Shown: piece by piece, positions 48,084 to 57,068 of the stretch
Position numbering within the stretch: position 1 is the first letter of the stretch
How the letters are laid out: each line of letters starts with the position of its first letter
From: Streptomyces sp. NBC_00536
GTDB lineage: Bacteria; Actinomycetota; Actinomycetes; Streptomycetales; Streptomycetaceae
Length of the DNA stretch: 64,000 nt
Assembly (NCBI RefSeq): GCF_036346295.1
Contig: NZ_CP107821.1
Location: 68,598 to 132,597 of the forward strand
Reading direction: 5' to 3'
Position numbers and translations under genes: made by a program
Notes under the pieces: model-generated
The model's input: only the letters and a program-made list of their open reading frames with translations
Database searches by the model: none
Told to the model about the DNA's origin: nothing

Positions 48084-48115
48084 GGGTGAAAGTTGGGGGT
48101 TGACGCCCCATCCCC

Positions 48116-48201
48116 GGACGTGGTGTACAGTTCAACTCGTTGGACGGCATGAGCAGCCGAACCAACGCCAACGCTCCGAACACCAACCCGAGGGGACACC
48201 C
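48116..48201 (+). promoter_or_regulatory. promoter/leader module, divergent copy D
   Basis: GGACGTGGTGTACAGTT (48116-48132), ATGAGCAGCC in place of the CACGAGCA box, CCAACGCTCCGAAC, then AGGGGA before the ATG of 48202. TTGACG at 48100-48105 is 20 nt from TACAGT (48126-48131), a long spacer. Confidence 0.66.
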
Positions 48202-48927
48202 ATGTCCGCGATGCTGGCCAAGGCCACCGACCACCAGCTGTACGTCACCATCACGCAGCGCCCCGACGGCCGCGTGTCCGACGTCGAACTCAGCGACGAG
48301 GCCCCCGACCGCTTCGACGTGTGGACCAACCAGCCGGCCTCCACCGTGTGGGCCACCCCGGCCCCCGCCCACTGGGACGGTGACAACGCCACCGCGGCCA
48401 AAGTCCTCGACCTCGCCGTGAGCAGCGACTACCGCTTCGGCGACGGCCACGGGTGGAGCGAAGGGGAGCGCGACGAATTCGAGTTCCGCACCGACAAGAG
48501 CGAAGAGCGGGCGTTCCTGCGGGCCGTCGAAGCCCACCTCATCCGCGCCGGTCACCTCGACGTCCACACCGGCGTAGTCGGATGCCGCGAGTACGGCCTC
48601 CTCCTCCGGGGAATCGGCGAGGACTGCGCCTTCCTGAGGCCCGACGGCTGGGCCTACGGCTTTGCCGACTGCTTCGAGCCCGACGGCCGGTTCGTCTACC
48701 CCGACCCCATCGCCCCCTGCGACTCCTCCCCGCGCTACGTCGCCGCCGCGATCCTGGCCGTCCTCGTGGACCGGGGCCCGTTCGACCTCAAGACCGCCCC
48801 CATGCTCCAGCGGGCCCACATCCGCTACGCCCTGTGGCGCCAGACCCCCAACTGGGCCAACTTCAAGTACCGCACCCGCCAGCGCGCCCACAGCCTCCGC
48901 TACCGGCTCACCCACCGCGCCCGCTAA
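48202..48927 (+). CDS. hypothetical protein, first gene of the rightward block
   Basis: A 241-residue protein: QLYVTITQRPDGRVSDVELS, ERAFLRAVEAHLIRAGHLDV, LRPDGWAYGFADCFEPDGRF. The C-terminus is basic (YRTRQRAHSLRYRLTHRAR). Not recognised. Followed by a strong hairpin, so it may also be expressed alone. Confidence 0.75.
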   Translation: MSAMLAKATDHQLYVTITQRPDGRVSDVELSDEAPDRFDVWTNQPASTVWATPAPAHWDGDNATAAKVLDLAVSSDYRFGDGHGWSEGERDEFEFRTDKSEERAFLRAVEAHLIRAGHLDVHTGVVGCREYGLLLRGIGEDCAFLRPDGWAYGFADCFEPDGRFVYPDPIAPCDSSPRYVAAAILAVLVDRGPFDLKTAPMLQRAHIRYALWRQTPNWANFKYRTRQRAHSLRYRLTHRAR

Positions 48928-48936
48928 CCCCGTCGC

Positions 48937-48963
48937 GGGGCGCGCCCCAACCTGGCGCGCCCC
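48937..48963 (+). terminator. hairpin after 48202 gene
   Basis: GGGGCGCGCC (48937-48946) and GGCGCGCCCC (48954-48963) with a 7 nt loop, 10 nt past the stop. Similar GC-rich spacers follow several genes in the 40-57 kb block. Confidence 0.55.
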
Positions 48964-49205
48964 GGCCGGCCCGGTGCCTCGCGCCCCGTGCTGCGCCCGC
49001 ACCCCTCCAACGGACGCAGCACGGCGCACGGAACACCGGCCGTGAGACCCCACGCCCGCCCGCGCGCGTAGAACGGTCTCATCAGTTCCACCGATGTTCC
49101 TTTTCGCAGGTCAGAGCGTTGCCCTCCGGTCTCATCGCAGACCGCGCACGTCGCCTGCTCCAGCCGTTCCCGGCTCCCTTTCGCGCTCTCCTCCTTGGAG
49201 TCCCC

Positions 49206-49955
49206 ATGCCCTTCCCCGTAACCGACTTCCGCCTGTGTGAGCCCCGCGAATCCACGTTCGCGGCGTACCTCGTGACCAGCTCCCGCCCCGGACAGCTCGA
49301 CCCCCAGACGCCGAACCCCCGCTCGATGTCCGGTGCGCTTCTCCGGGCCCTGCTCATCAACGCTCGGGAGTGCGGCGGCTCGGTCGCCATGGACGAACTG
49401 ACGGGTGAGATCGCCTTCACGTACGCCGAGGGCACGTTCCACGACATGGTGCAGACGGCCGTACCGCTCACCAACCGCCACTCCTTGTGCGGGACATGCG
49501 GTCAGTGGAAGAGCGAGCACGGCAACCCCAACGTCACCGCGTGCGACCAGTTCGGCATCTACCCCCGGGCGGGGACGGACTTCAATCCGCTCTGCCTCGC
49601 GGAGGACTGCGGCGGATACCCGCGTACGCACCACGGGCGCCGGTACACGGTCGCCTGCCCCGCCTTCGAGGGCCCGCTCTTCCCCGAGTACGAGGATCCC
49701 TCCGTTGCCCGCGACATGGGTGACCTGGCGGACCTGCTGTACCGCGTCGGCGTGGCCTACGAGCGGCACCCGGACCCCAAGGGAGCGTTCCGCACCACGG
49801 AAGGCCCGGAGTGGATCATCCGCCGGGTGCTGGACATGCCGCACGTCCCCGACAAGCCCGCCGCGCGGTTCTTCGTCGGTCGCACGGACGCCGACGGCAC
49901 CCACCACGGCGCGGGCCCCATGGACGCCTTGGCCGTCGCGCAGTTCTTCGTCTAA
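49206..49955 (+). CDS. zinc-ribbon protein (paralogue family)
   Basis: A 249-residue protein. The N-terminal region (FAAYLVTSSRP, MSGALLRALLINARECGG) and the ribbon LCGTCGQWKSEH parallel the protein at 42811. A second Cys/His group CLAEDCGGYPRTHHGRRYTV follows. The C-terminal 100 residues are not recognised. GGAG before the ATG. Unknown function; no WTRR domain here. Confidence 0.75.
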   Translation: MPFPVTDFRLCEPRESTFAAYLVTSSRPGQLDPQTPNPRSMSGALLRALLINARECGGSVAMDELTGEIAFTYAEGTFHDMVQTAVPLTNRHSLCGTCGQWKSEHGNPNVTACDQFGIYPRAGTDFNPLCLAEDCGGYPRTHHGRRYTVACPAFEGPLFPEYEDPSVARDMGDLADLLYRVGVAYERHPDPKGAFRTTEGPEWIIRRVLDMPHVPDKPAARFFVGRTDADGTHHGAGPMDALAVAQFFV

Positions 49956-49981
49956 CCCCCCTTGCCACACGAGAGGAACCC

Positions 49982-50326
49982 ATGCCCATGCCTTCGATCC
50001 ACCACCCCGACGACGAGATCCGTTGCCAGCGCTGCAAGGTCCCGAAGCGCGACCACGACAGTGACGCCCCGGGCGCTCACCGGTTCGTCATGTACGTCAG
50101 CCCCCGGAGGAACTGGGTCGTGTCCGTCTCGTGGGAGCGGCGCATCGGATCCGCGAAGTACACGTTCCAGCTCGTCCCGGCCCGCAACAAGCCCAACAGG
50201 AACGGCGGCGAGCTGATCGTCACCCGGACGGGAGCGCACTCGGCGCCCGAGGTGATCCACCAGTTCCGGGTGCGTTCCACCCCCGCCTACCGCGCCTTGC
50301 TCGCCCAAACGGAACGGGTGCGCTGA
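49982..50326 (+). CDS. small zinc-ribbon plus WTRR-domain protein
   Basis: A 114-residue protein: a ribbon-like IRCQRCKVPKRDH at the N-terminus, then SWERRIGSAKYTFQLVPARN, the same C-terminal domain as 42811, 51187 and 52065. GAGAGGAA before the ATG. The shortest member, so it shows the minimum extent of the shared domain (about 70 residues). Confidence 0.75.
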   Translation: MPMPSIHHPDDEIRCQRCKVPKRDHDSDAPGAHRFVMYVSPRRNWVVSVSWERRIGSAKYTFQLVPARNKPNRNGGELIVTRTGAHSAPEVIHQFRVRSTPAYRALLAQTERVR

Positions 50327-50504
50327 CGGGCAACCGTCCAGCCGGCCCGGGGCCGCGTTCCGACCCCGGGCCCTGCCCGTCCTTGTTCCGCCGTCCCCCG
50401 CACCCGGCCGTGCCGACCGTCCCGTCACGGCCCTGTGCAGGGCGCGCCGTAACCGTGCCCGGCGAGTCATCCTTCGCCCCGTCGCTCAACTACCTGGAGT
50501 GCCC

Positions 50505-51101
50505 ATGTCCGTGATCCACCCCTCCGTGCTGCCCCTCATCCCCTCCTCGTTCGCCACGGGGGACCGCATCCAGTACGGGCCCTGCTGGGCGGAGCGTCTG
50601 CCGTCCGGCCTGTGGACCTGCATCGAGTGCCCGAACGCCTTCCGCTACACCGACGCCGACATCCGGCAGCTGTTCGTGAACCCGGAGAGCCTGGAACTGG
50701 TGGGCGTGCCGCTGTTCTCCCCGGCCAACGCGCCCGAGGGCATACCGCTGCCCGGACGCCCGATCGCCGAGGGCGAGCGTCCGTACGAGCTGGACCGCCC
50801 GTACCTGATGTGCGCCGCGTCCGGCCGCACCCCGTACATGGGGCCGGTGAAGTCGGAGAAGGAAGGGCCCTGGGGCGCCGCCCAGCTTGCGCTCACGTCC
50901 CAGAGCCGCGCGGGCGGCGAGGACTTCGAGCTGTCGCTGACCGAGACCGGGACGGTGTACCTCCGCCTGATCGGCACGCCCGTGACCTACGCCTACGTGC
51001 CCGCGGAGTACCCGACCGACGAAGAGGGCGCCGACATCCTCTCCTTCGCCGTGGTCCGCGCCGCGTTCCCGTCCGACCTGCTCGTCATCGACCTGGCCTA
51101 A
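50505..51101 (+). CDS. hypothetical protein
   Basis: A 198-residue protein: CWAERLPSGLWTCIECPNAF suggests a metal site, followed by FELSLTETGTVYLRLIGTPV. GGAG before the ATG at 50505; a GTG six nt upstream is possible. Not recognised. Confidence 0.72.
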   Translation: MSVIHPSVLPLIPSSFATGDRIQYGPCWAERLPSGLWTCIECPNAFRYTDADIRQLFVNPESLELVGVPLFSPANAPEGIPLPGRPIAEGERPYELDRPYLMCAASGRTPYMGPVKSEKEGPWGAAQLALTSQSRAGGEDFELSLTETGTVYLRLIGTPVTYAYVPAEYPTDEEGADILSFAVVRAAFPSDLLVIDLA

Positions 51102-51186
51102 CCGGTGTCCGGCCGGGGCGTACCGCGCTTGTGCGCCCCGCCGACCGCCGCCCACCTCTACCACCCTGCCTTTGGAGTGCCTCACC

Positions 51187-51981
51187 ATGACGATCACGAC
51201 CGCCGTCGACCACGCAGCACTGCTGCGGGCCCTCAGGGCTGCTGTGCGGGCCGTACGAACTGCCCCCGGACTGGACACCCTTGCCGCCCTGTCGTCGGCG
51301 CTCCTGGCGTTCCCCACGGAGTCCTTCCGCTGGAACCTTGAAGACGGGCACCTACGGGTACTCAAGGCCGTGCAGTTCGCCGAGGAGAGCCAGCACTTCG
51401 CGGTCATCGACCACATGGACGATGCGGTGACGGACCTGACCCGGATGCAGCCGAGTTGGACGCCCGCGTACGCGACGGTGGCGATGGCGGACGCGGTGCA
51501 GCTCCTGGCGCGGTGCCACGACCGCCGGGCCGACATGGAAGAGCAGCCGTTCGATCCGTGGTCCCGAGCGGCCGAGGCCGGTACGCGACTGGTCGCCATC
51601 CTGCTGCGGCGGACCGACGCCCGTCCTGCCGACACCGTGATGGTGCGCACGTCCGCAGAGTTCGCCGCGCGCATGCGGGCCGCCGTGGCCTCGAATGCCG
51701 TCTTGGGTGCTTCCCAGTTCGCCGAGGAAATGGCACGCGTCTGGGGCCTGTTCCGGATCGGCCCCCGCAGGCCGTACAGGAACGGCGGGGCCGTCGAGTG
51801 GACGCGCCGCCTGGGTGGCGTCAGCTACAGGTTCGAGCTGGTCGAGCCCGGATGGCACCCGGATCACCCGCACGGCCGCGTACGGGTGTTCCGCGGCGAC
51901 CTGCGTGAGCCGGAGCGGTCGGTGTCGCTGACCGCCCGCACCAGCCGCAAGGTGATCGACCGCTTCGTCAGTTCCCTCTGA
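51187..51981 (+). CDS. WTRR-domain protein with helical N-terminus
   Basis: A 264-residue protein. About 180 residues of helices (AALLRALRAAVRAVRTAPGL, VTDLTRMQPSWTPAYATVAM) are followed by the shared domain EWTRRLGGVSYRFELVEPGW with RVRVFRGDLREPERS. The helical part resembles that of 52065 in size and composition, and the two genes are adjacent. GGAG before the ATG. Unknown function. Confidence 0.75.
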   Translation: MTITTAVDHAALLRALRAAVRAVRTAPGLDTLAALSSALLAFPTESFRWNLEDGHLRVLKAVQFAEESQHFAVIDHMDDAVTDLTRMQPSWTPAYATVAMADAVQLLARCHDRRADMEEQPFDPWSRAAEAGTRLVAILLRRTDARPADTVMVRTSAEFAARMRAAVASNAVLGASQFAEEMARVWGLFRIGPRRPYRNGGAVEWTRRLGGVSYRFELVEPGWHPDHPHGRVRVFRGDLREPERSVSLTARTSRKVIDRFVSSL

Positions 51982-52064
51982 TCCGCCCGGCGGGGCGTGC
52001 CCGTCGTCCGCCCCGCCGGCCCCGCTCTTCATTCCCAACCCGTAATCCCCTGGAGGAATCGATC

Positions 52065-52874
52065 ATGAACACCGTGAGCAGCAGCACCCTGTACCCGCTC
52101 ATCCTTGCCGGGCAGTCCGCCGTGCGCGCCGTCGAGATCCACGCGACCCCCGCAACGCTGGCCGCCGTCGACAGGGCCCTGTGTGACCTGCCGGTGAACT
52201 TCCTGGACGCCCCCGCCGACAAGGCCCTTCACGAGGCGCTGCGGGCGGTATCCCTCGCCGAGGACGCCGAGGAGTGGAAGCTCCTGGCCGCCGTTGAGCG
52301 CACCGTGTCCGTGCTCCTGCACCAGGGGCCGACCTTGCCCGTGGGCGAGGAGCCCGCCGTCAAGGCCGTGGTGGAGCTCGCCGGGGTGTGCCTCGCCAAC
52401 TCGGACGGCGACGAGCCGTTGTCCGCCAGGGCGTGGGAGCGCGCTTACTGGGCGGCCGCCGAAGCGCTGGCCCTGGTGGTGCGCGCCGTCCGAGGGGAAG
52501 ACGTCGGCGGCGCAGCTCGGTTCAACCGGACGATGACGGACGCCCTGACCGCCGTCCGCCGCGCGATCCCGTACCGGGCGCTGCACGAGACACGCCGTGC
52601 CCTGTACGACGCCGCCGCTTCCTACGGGCTGTTCGCCATAGAGATGCGTCAGCCCGTGCGCACCGGCCGGTGGGACTGGGCGCGCCGCATCAAGAACGCG
52701 GTCTACCGCTTCGAGCTCGTACCGCCACTGGTCCAGGACGCCCCGTACCCGTACGGCTCGGTCGCGGTCCAGCGCATCAACGAGGACGGGACGGCCGGCC
52801 CGGTGCGGTACTTCCCGCTCGGACCCGACGAGGAGCGTCGTCGCGCCGTGACCGAGGCCCAGCACCGAATCTGA
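52065..52874 (+). CDS. WTRR-domain protein, adjacent paralogue of 51187
   Basis: A 269-residue protein with the same layout as 51187: helices (VRAVEIHATPATLAAVDRAL, FNRTMTDALTAVRRAIPYRA), then DWARRIKNAVYRFELVPPLV with GSVAVQRINEDGTAGPVRYF. GGAGG before the ATG. The pair 51187/52065 is probably a tandem duplication. Unknown function. Confidence 0.75.
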   Translation: MNTVSSSTLYPLILAGQSAVRAVEIHATPATLAAVDRALCDLPVNFLDAPADKALHEALRAVSLAEDAEEWKLLAAVERTVSVLLHQGPTLPVGEEPAVKAVVELAGVCLANSDGDEPLSARAWERAYWAAAEALALVVRAVRGEDVGGAARFNRTMTDALTAVRRAIPYRALHETRRALYDAAASYGLFAIEMRQPVRTGRWDWARRIKNAVYRFELVPPLVQDAPYPYGSVAVQRINEDGTAGPVRYFPLGPDEERRRAVTEAQHRI

Positions 52875-52941
52875 CCCCTTCCGGCTCCGGGGCGCGTTCC
52901 TGCGCCGCGCCCCGGCCGACCGACTGCCTCAGGAGCTTCCC

Positions 52942-53349
52942 ATGTACTCCATCCCCCGCGTGTTCGCCTTCTACGTCCCTCGCAGCAGTAGCGACGCCCA
53001 CCGTCGCCTGATCGACGCTCCGCCCCCGTACGGCGTCGACTGGGAACCACCCGCCGGTACGGATCTCCAGTGGGGCGACCGGATCGTGTTCGGTAGCACG
53101 AGCATGAACAGCCGCGTCCGGCCCGGTGGCTGGTCAACCGCCGTCATCCGCTTCCGTGTGTTCTCCGTGTCCGCCTTCCGCACCGAGCAGTCCCGGGCCG
53201 GCGCACTGGCCATCGTCGGCGGCCACGACGACTTCGAGGCGCCGGGAACTGAGCTGGGGGAGCTGGCCGAAGAACTCCGGCTCTCCGCCAATCAGCGGTC
53301 CGTTCGCCCGCTGCACGTGCCCGCTTGGCTCCCGTTCGCCCTGCGCTGA
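52942..53349 (+). CDS. hypothetical protein
   Basis: A 135-residue protein: VFAFYVPRSSSDAHRRLIDA, GDRIVFGSTSMNSRVRPGGW, AGALAIVGGHDDFEAPGTEL. AGGAG before the ATG. Not recognised. Rightward block. Confidence 0.7.
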   Translation: MYSIPRVFAFYVPRSSSDAHRRLIDAPPPYGVDWEPPAGTDLQWGDRIVFGSTSMNSRVRPGGWSTAVIRFRVFSVSAFRTEQSRAGALAIVGGHDDFEAPGTELGELAEELRLSANQRSVRPLHVPAWLPFALR

Positions 53350-53479
53350 CCCGACGGCCCGGGGCGCCACCGCCCCGGGCCCGGCCCGCTGCTTCCTCCC
53401 CTCGGCCGCATCCCCTGCGGCCGTGAGCAGGGCGCATCGTGCCCCCGCCGGACCCGTACTCACCGCTTGGAGATCCACC

Positions 53480-54094
53480 GTGTCCACCATGACCTTGACC
53501 GCCCTGGCCGTGCAGCCGGCCATGTTCCCCCCGCCCTCCGTCCCACTGCTCTTCACTGATGGCGACCGCTACGTGTGGCCGCACACGGGGGACGTGTGGA
53601 CCCGCACCAGCGGATCGTGGGTGCCGTCCCGGTACGACGGCCAGGACGACGGCACAGGCTGGTGGACTGACGCCGAGGTGAGCGCGGCTCTGCACCGGGC
53701 CGTCGAGAACTGGGACGCGCGGCAGCGGTTCGTGCCCGCAGACCCGGGCGCCGTCCTGCCGGGGCGGACGCTGCTCGCACTCCCGCCCATGCATGACTCC
53801 GCGCAGTACGTGACCGAGCACCAGGGCTCGGGGCTGCTCGTGCCGCTGCGGGACCTGGTGGCGCAGCACGACGAGGATGCGGCGTACGACGTCCCCGGCG
53901 TCATCTCCGGCAGCAGGATGCGGGACGTTGTGATGGAAGTCGTCAGGCAGCAGCGACGGCCGCGCGCCACGTACGACGAAGCCGCGGGGCGGGTGTACGT
54001 CCGGTATGACCTGCCCTTGGACCCGTACGGCCGTCCGGCGGTCGTGGAGTGCCTGCACGTGTTCGTGTTCACCGCGTCCCCTGCGGAGGCATAG
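53480..54094 (+). CDS. hypothetical protein
   Basis: A 204-residue protein with WPHTGDVWTRTSGSWVPSRY near the N-terminus and VRYDLPLDPYGRPAVVECLH at the end. GGAG before the GTG. Not recognised. Two nucleotides separate its stop from the GTG of 54097. Confidence 0.72.
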   Translation: MSTMTLTALAVQPAMFPPPSVPLLFTDGDRYVWPHTGDVWTRTSGSWVPSRYDGQDDGTGWWTDAEVSAALHRAVENWDARQRFVPADPGAVLPGRTLLALPPMHDSAQYVTEHQGSGLLVPLRDLVAQHDEDAAYDVPGVISGSRMRDVVMEVVRQQRRPRATYDEAAGRVYVRYDLPLDPYGRPAVVECLHVFVFTASPAEA

Positions 54095-54096
54095 CC

Positions 54097-54390
54097 GTGT
54101 CGAACGTGAAGGAGCGCGGCCGGCTCGGAGACATCCTCATGCGGGAGTTCGGCGAGTACGCCGCGGCGCTCACTGAGGCCGGAGAGGACTGGGCCGCCGT
54201 CTGGTGGCACGAGCGGTGGGCGCCGGAGACCCGGCTTCGTTGGCTGCACGGCCGGTTTCTGCTGGCCCGGGAGATGGCCGCGGCGGTCGGTGTCTGGATA
54301 GACGACGAGGAGATCACCGCCGAGCACACCGCACGGCTGGAATACCTCCAGATGTTCCCCGATGGAACGCCGAGCCTCACCAGTGGCTGA
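54097..54390 (+). CDS. small hypothetical protein
   Basis: A 97-residue helical protein (ILMREFGEYAAALTEAGEDW, LHGRFLLAREMAAAVGVWID). CGGAGG before the GTG. Its end overlaps the next gene. Not recognised. Confidence 0.72.
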   Translation: MSNVKERGRLGDILMREFGEYAAALTEAGEDWAAVWWHERWAPETRLRWLHGRFLLAREMAAAVGVWIDDEEITAEHTARLEYLQMFPDGTPSLTSG

Positions 54391-54742
54391 CCGGTGGTGG
54401 ATTCGGCCGGCGGCGGACCGCGCGCGGTGGGCGCTGCGCGCGGATCGCGCACGGCAGGAGCTCGCGCACCAGCTGCACGGCACCGTTGAACCCGGCGGCG
54501 CGGTCGAGACCCGCCGGGCCCGGGTGATTGTGGTCGCCCCCGTTGCCCGGCCGCATCTGCTGCGGGTGACCGTCCAGCGCTACGACCGAGTCGGGCCGAC
54601 CGTAACCGCCGAGGTGGACATGGACCGGATCGACATCCGCGCCCTGGCCGCCGTCGTCCGCGCCGCTTCCCGTACGCCCTGGTGGGCCCGGATCCGCGCC
54701 CGCCTTCCCTTCCTCCCTACGCGAAAGCAGAAGACCCAATGA
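54362..54742 (+). CDS. small basic hypothetical protein
   Basis: Up to 126 residues from the ATG at 54362; a GTG at 54383, overlapping the preceding stop, is an alternative start and neither has a good ribosome site. Arg-rich helices (ADRARWALRADRARQELAHQ), then RARVIVVAPVARPHLLRVTV. The stop overlaps the next ATG (ATGA). Not recognised. Confidence 0.62.
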   Translation: MERRASPVADRWWIRPAADRARWALRADRARQELAHQLHGTVEPGGAVETRRARVIVVAPVARPHLLRVTVQRYDRVGPTVTAEVDMDRIDIRALAAVVRAASRTPWWARIRARLPFLPTRKQKTQ

Positions 54743-55842
54743 CCAGCATCATCCCGATGTCCGTTACCCGGTCCGTCGCCCTCGCGGCGCGGGTGACAAC
54801 GCTGCTCGCCGACCGCTTCCCGGAGCACGTCCCCGGTGGACAGGACGGGTTCCGCGTCGAGTCCCTGGACCACCAGGAGCCGCGCCGGATGTTCGTCCGA
54901 TGGTACGGCGGCGAGCCGACCCGCCCGGCCGCCTCCTCTGGACAGAGCTTCGGCGTCGAGGGCGAGTACGCCGACGTCGCCGCAGTGCTCACGAAGGAGG
55001 GCTACGCGGTGGCGCGGACCCCTGGCCGGCTGGAGATGTTCGTGGACGACAGGCCGGTGGACAGCGGCGGCGCCCGCTACGAGGTGGCCGCCAACGACGT
55101 GCCGTTCATGGCGCCGTGGCTGGTGGTGGACCGGTGGACCCGGGTGCCCGTGGCCTCGGCACAGACCGAGAGCGAGGCGGCGGGCGAGGCGTACAAGCTG
55201 GAGCGTGCCCACGTGCTCACCGACGCCCGGCTGGCCACTCTCCCCGCCCTGTGGCCGTTCCTGACGCGGGCTGATGCTCTGCTCGGCGACGGGGTGACGT
55301 GGCTGCGCCAGGAGCTGCACGATTCCCGTTCGTCCGGCGAACTCGTGGAGCGCGAGCGGCTGGACGCCCTGGTGGACGTGGCCAACGTGCTGCGCCGAGG
55401 TGAGGGCGTCGTGCAGGACGGGCGCAGCACGGCGTACGACAGCACGTATCCGGGGCGGGCGCACTGGCCGCTCACCTACCGGGTGCGGTGGGTACCCAAG
55501 TCCGCGGCGCCGGCCGTCGGGTACTTCCCTGGCCGGGACTGGCAGCGCGGTCCCGCCGAGGACACGGTGATCACGCTCCTGGTCGACGGTGGACTGCGCC
55601 CCGTGGTCTACGGCGAGTCGCTGGGGCGCAACGGGTTCATGTGCGAGCAGGACGGCTTCATGGTCTCCGCCGTCGACCCGCGCGACCTCTCGGTTCCGGG
55701 GATCAGCATCAGCTCCATCGGGCCGTCGGCACAGGTCGATCGTGTTCCTGACGTGCTGAGGACCGCCGGGTGGCGGGTCGAGGGCGGTGGCGAGAAGGAC
55801 TGGCCGGACGACTGGACGGTGTTCCCGCCGGCCGCCGGGTAG
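54739..55842 (+). CDS. hypothetical protein with repeated halves
   Basis: A 367-residue protein. GGQDGFRVESLDHQEPRRMF near residue 32 and NGFMCEQDGFMVSAVDPRDL near 296 look like two copies of one unit, as do VAAVLTKEGYAVARTPGRL (about 78) and VPDVLRTAGWRVEGGGEKDW (about 336). The centre is helical (WLRQELHDSRSSGELVERER). Start coupled to the previous stop. Not recognised. Confidence 0.74.
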   Translation: MTSIIPMSVTRSVALAARVTTLLADRFPEHVPGGQDGFRVESLDHQEPRRMFVRWYGGEPTRPAASSGQSFGVEGEYADVAAVLTKEGYAVARTPGRLEMFVDDRPVDSGGARYEVAANDVPFMAPWLVVDRWTRVPVASAQTESEAAGEAYKLERAHVLTDARLATLPALWPFLTRADALLGDGVTWLRQELHDSRSSGELVERERLDALVDVANVLRRGEGVVQDGRSTAYDSTYPGRAHWPLTYRVRWVPKSAAPAVGYFPGRDWQRGPAEDTVITLLVDGGLRPVVYGESLGRNGFMCEQDGFMVSAVDPRDLSVPGISISSIGPSAQVDRVPDVLRTAGWRVEGGGEKDWPDDWTVFPPAAG

Positions 55843-55911
55843 CCGCTGTTCCCACTGGGAACACCGCATCGTCGTGGGGCCCGGGTCGAACGGGCTCCTC
55901 CTCAACTCCAC

Positions 55912-55996
55912 GGACGTGGTGTACAGTTTTCCTTGTTGGACGGTACGAGCAAGCCGGGCCAACGCAACGCTCCGAACCCAATCGAAGGGGACAGCT
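55912..55996 (+). promoter_or_regulatory. promoter/leader module, copy E
   Basis: GGACGTGGTGTACAGTTTTC from 55912, then GGTACGAGCAAGCC and CAACGCTCCGAACC, then AAGGGGA before the ATG of 55997. TACAGT (55922-55927) is the likely -10. The sequence up to the second box is nearly identical to copies A and B on the other strand. Confidence 0.7.
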
Positions 55997-56971
55997 ATGT
56001 CCACCCCCAGCATTCTCGCTCAACTCGACACCGCACCCCGCCGCCGGGCGCAGCGGACGCAGCTCATCGATGCGGCGGAGACCGCCGAGCGCCAGCACGC
56101 CGAAGCCCGCAAGGCCCTTCATTCGCTGAACCAGGAACTCGACCGTGTCAGGACCCGCGCGCAGAGGGCGGACCGTTACATCGCGCTGTACCCCTACTCG
56201 CCGGAGCGGCAGCAGGAACGCGCGGACATCGGTCAGGAACTCGCCGCCCTCGAACCGGCCCAGCGGCACGCAGCGGCCCTCACCGCCGCGACCAACGTGG
56301 TCCGCGAGTCCGCGCGCCTGGAACTGGCCTGGTTCGACCGGCCCCGCTCCTCCGCCCCCGGTGTCAGCCGCGCCGAGGTCATCCAGTACCACGACGCTGC
56401 GGTACCGGCCTCCAGCTACTCGGTGACCCGTCTGTGGGCCGGCATCCGCAAGCCGGGCGAGCCCTGGCAGAGCTACGACCCGGACATCGTCCGCCGCTCG
56501 CGCGCCCGGTCCATCCTCGCGGCCTGGTCCAGCAACCCGGACAACCACCTTCTGCGGGACGCCGAGGGACGGCTGTACATCGCCGGGGCCGGAAGCCGAC
56601 TGGAGTTCGTACCCAACGACATCGCGCCGCCCGCCACCGAGGGAGAAGCCCTCAGGGCCGCCCTCGCCGTCTACGGCTATCCCACCTACGACTTCGAAGA
56701 CTGCGGCATGACGTCGGTCATCGTGCCCGGCGACCCCAGGGCCTCCGAGTACCACTCCTGCGACGGCCTGTACTTCCAAATCTCCTCTGGGGAGTACGCC
56801 TGTCGGCCGGCCTCCGCCCACGACGAACCGTGGGGCGCCTCCGTGTTCAACCACGGGGAGTACGTCGACACCTTGGACGCCTCCCCCGACGGATCCACCC
56901 TCGCCGAGGACTGCGCCCACATCGCCCGCGCCATCGCGAACTACTCCCTTCCGGTCCCGGCCGCGCGGTAG
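55997..56971 (+). CDS. hypothetical protein under the conserved leader module
   Basis: A 324-residue protein. Residues 15-110 form a likely coiled coil (ETAERQHAEARKALHSLNQE, LDRVRTRAQRAD). The rest is mixed, with LWAGIRKPGEPWQSYDPDIV and a C-terminal TLAEDCAHIARAIANYSLP. Not recognised. Confidence 0.75.
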   Translation: MSTPSILAQLDTAPRRRAQRTQLIDAAETAERQHAEARKALHSLNQELDRVRTRAQRADRYIALYPYSPERQQERADIGQELAALEPAQRHAAALTAATNVVRESARLELAWFDRPRSSAPGVSRAEVIQYHDAAVPASSYSVTRLWAGIRKPGEPWQSYDPDIVRRSRARSILAAWSSNPDNHLLRDAEGRLYIAGAGSRLEFVPNDIAPPATEGEALRAALAVYGYPTYDFEDCGMTSVIVPGDPRASEYHSCDGLYFQISSGEYACRPASAHDEPWGASVFNHGEYVDTLDASPDGSTLAEDCAHIARAIANYSLPVPAAR

Positions 56972-57068
56972 CCCCGGGGCGCCGCACTGCCCGCCCGCGC
57001 TCCGGCACGGGCGGGGAGGTGCGGAACCCCGGTTCCCCACCCGCGATCCGCCCGAAGAAGGGACACCC

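Noticed and set aside
41988..56129. Open frames beginning MVYSF-PCWTARASR or similar over the repeats at 42.06, 46.86 and 55.92 kb
   Set aside because: They are antisense or same-strand readings of the conserved promoter/leader module, not genes; the conservation lies in DNA boxes, and the peptide continues into unrelated sequence.
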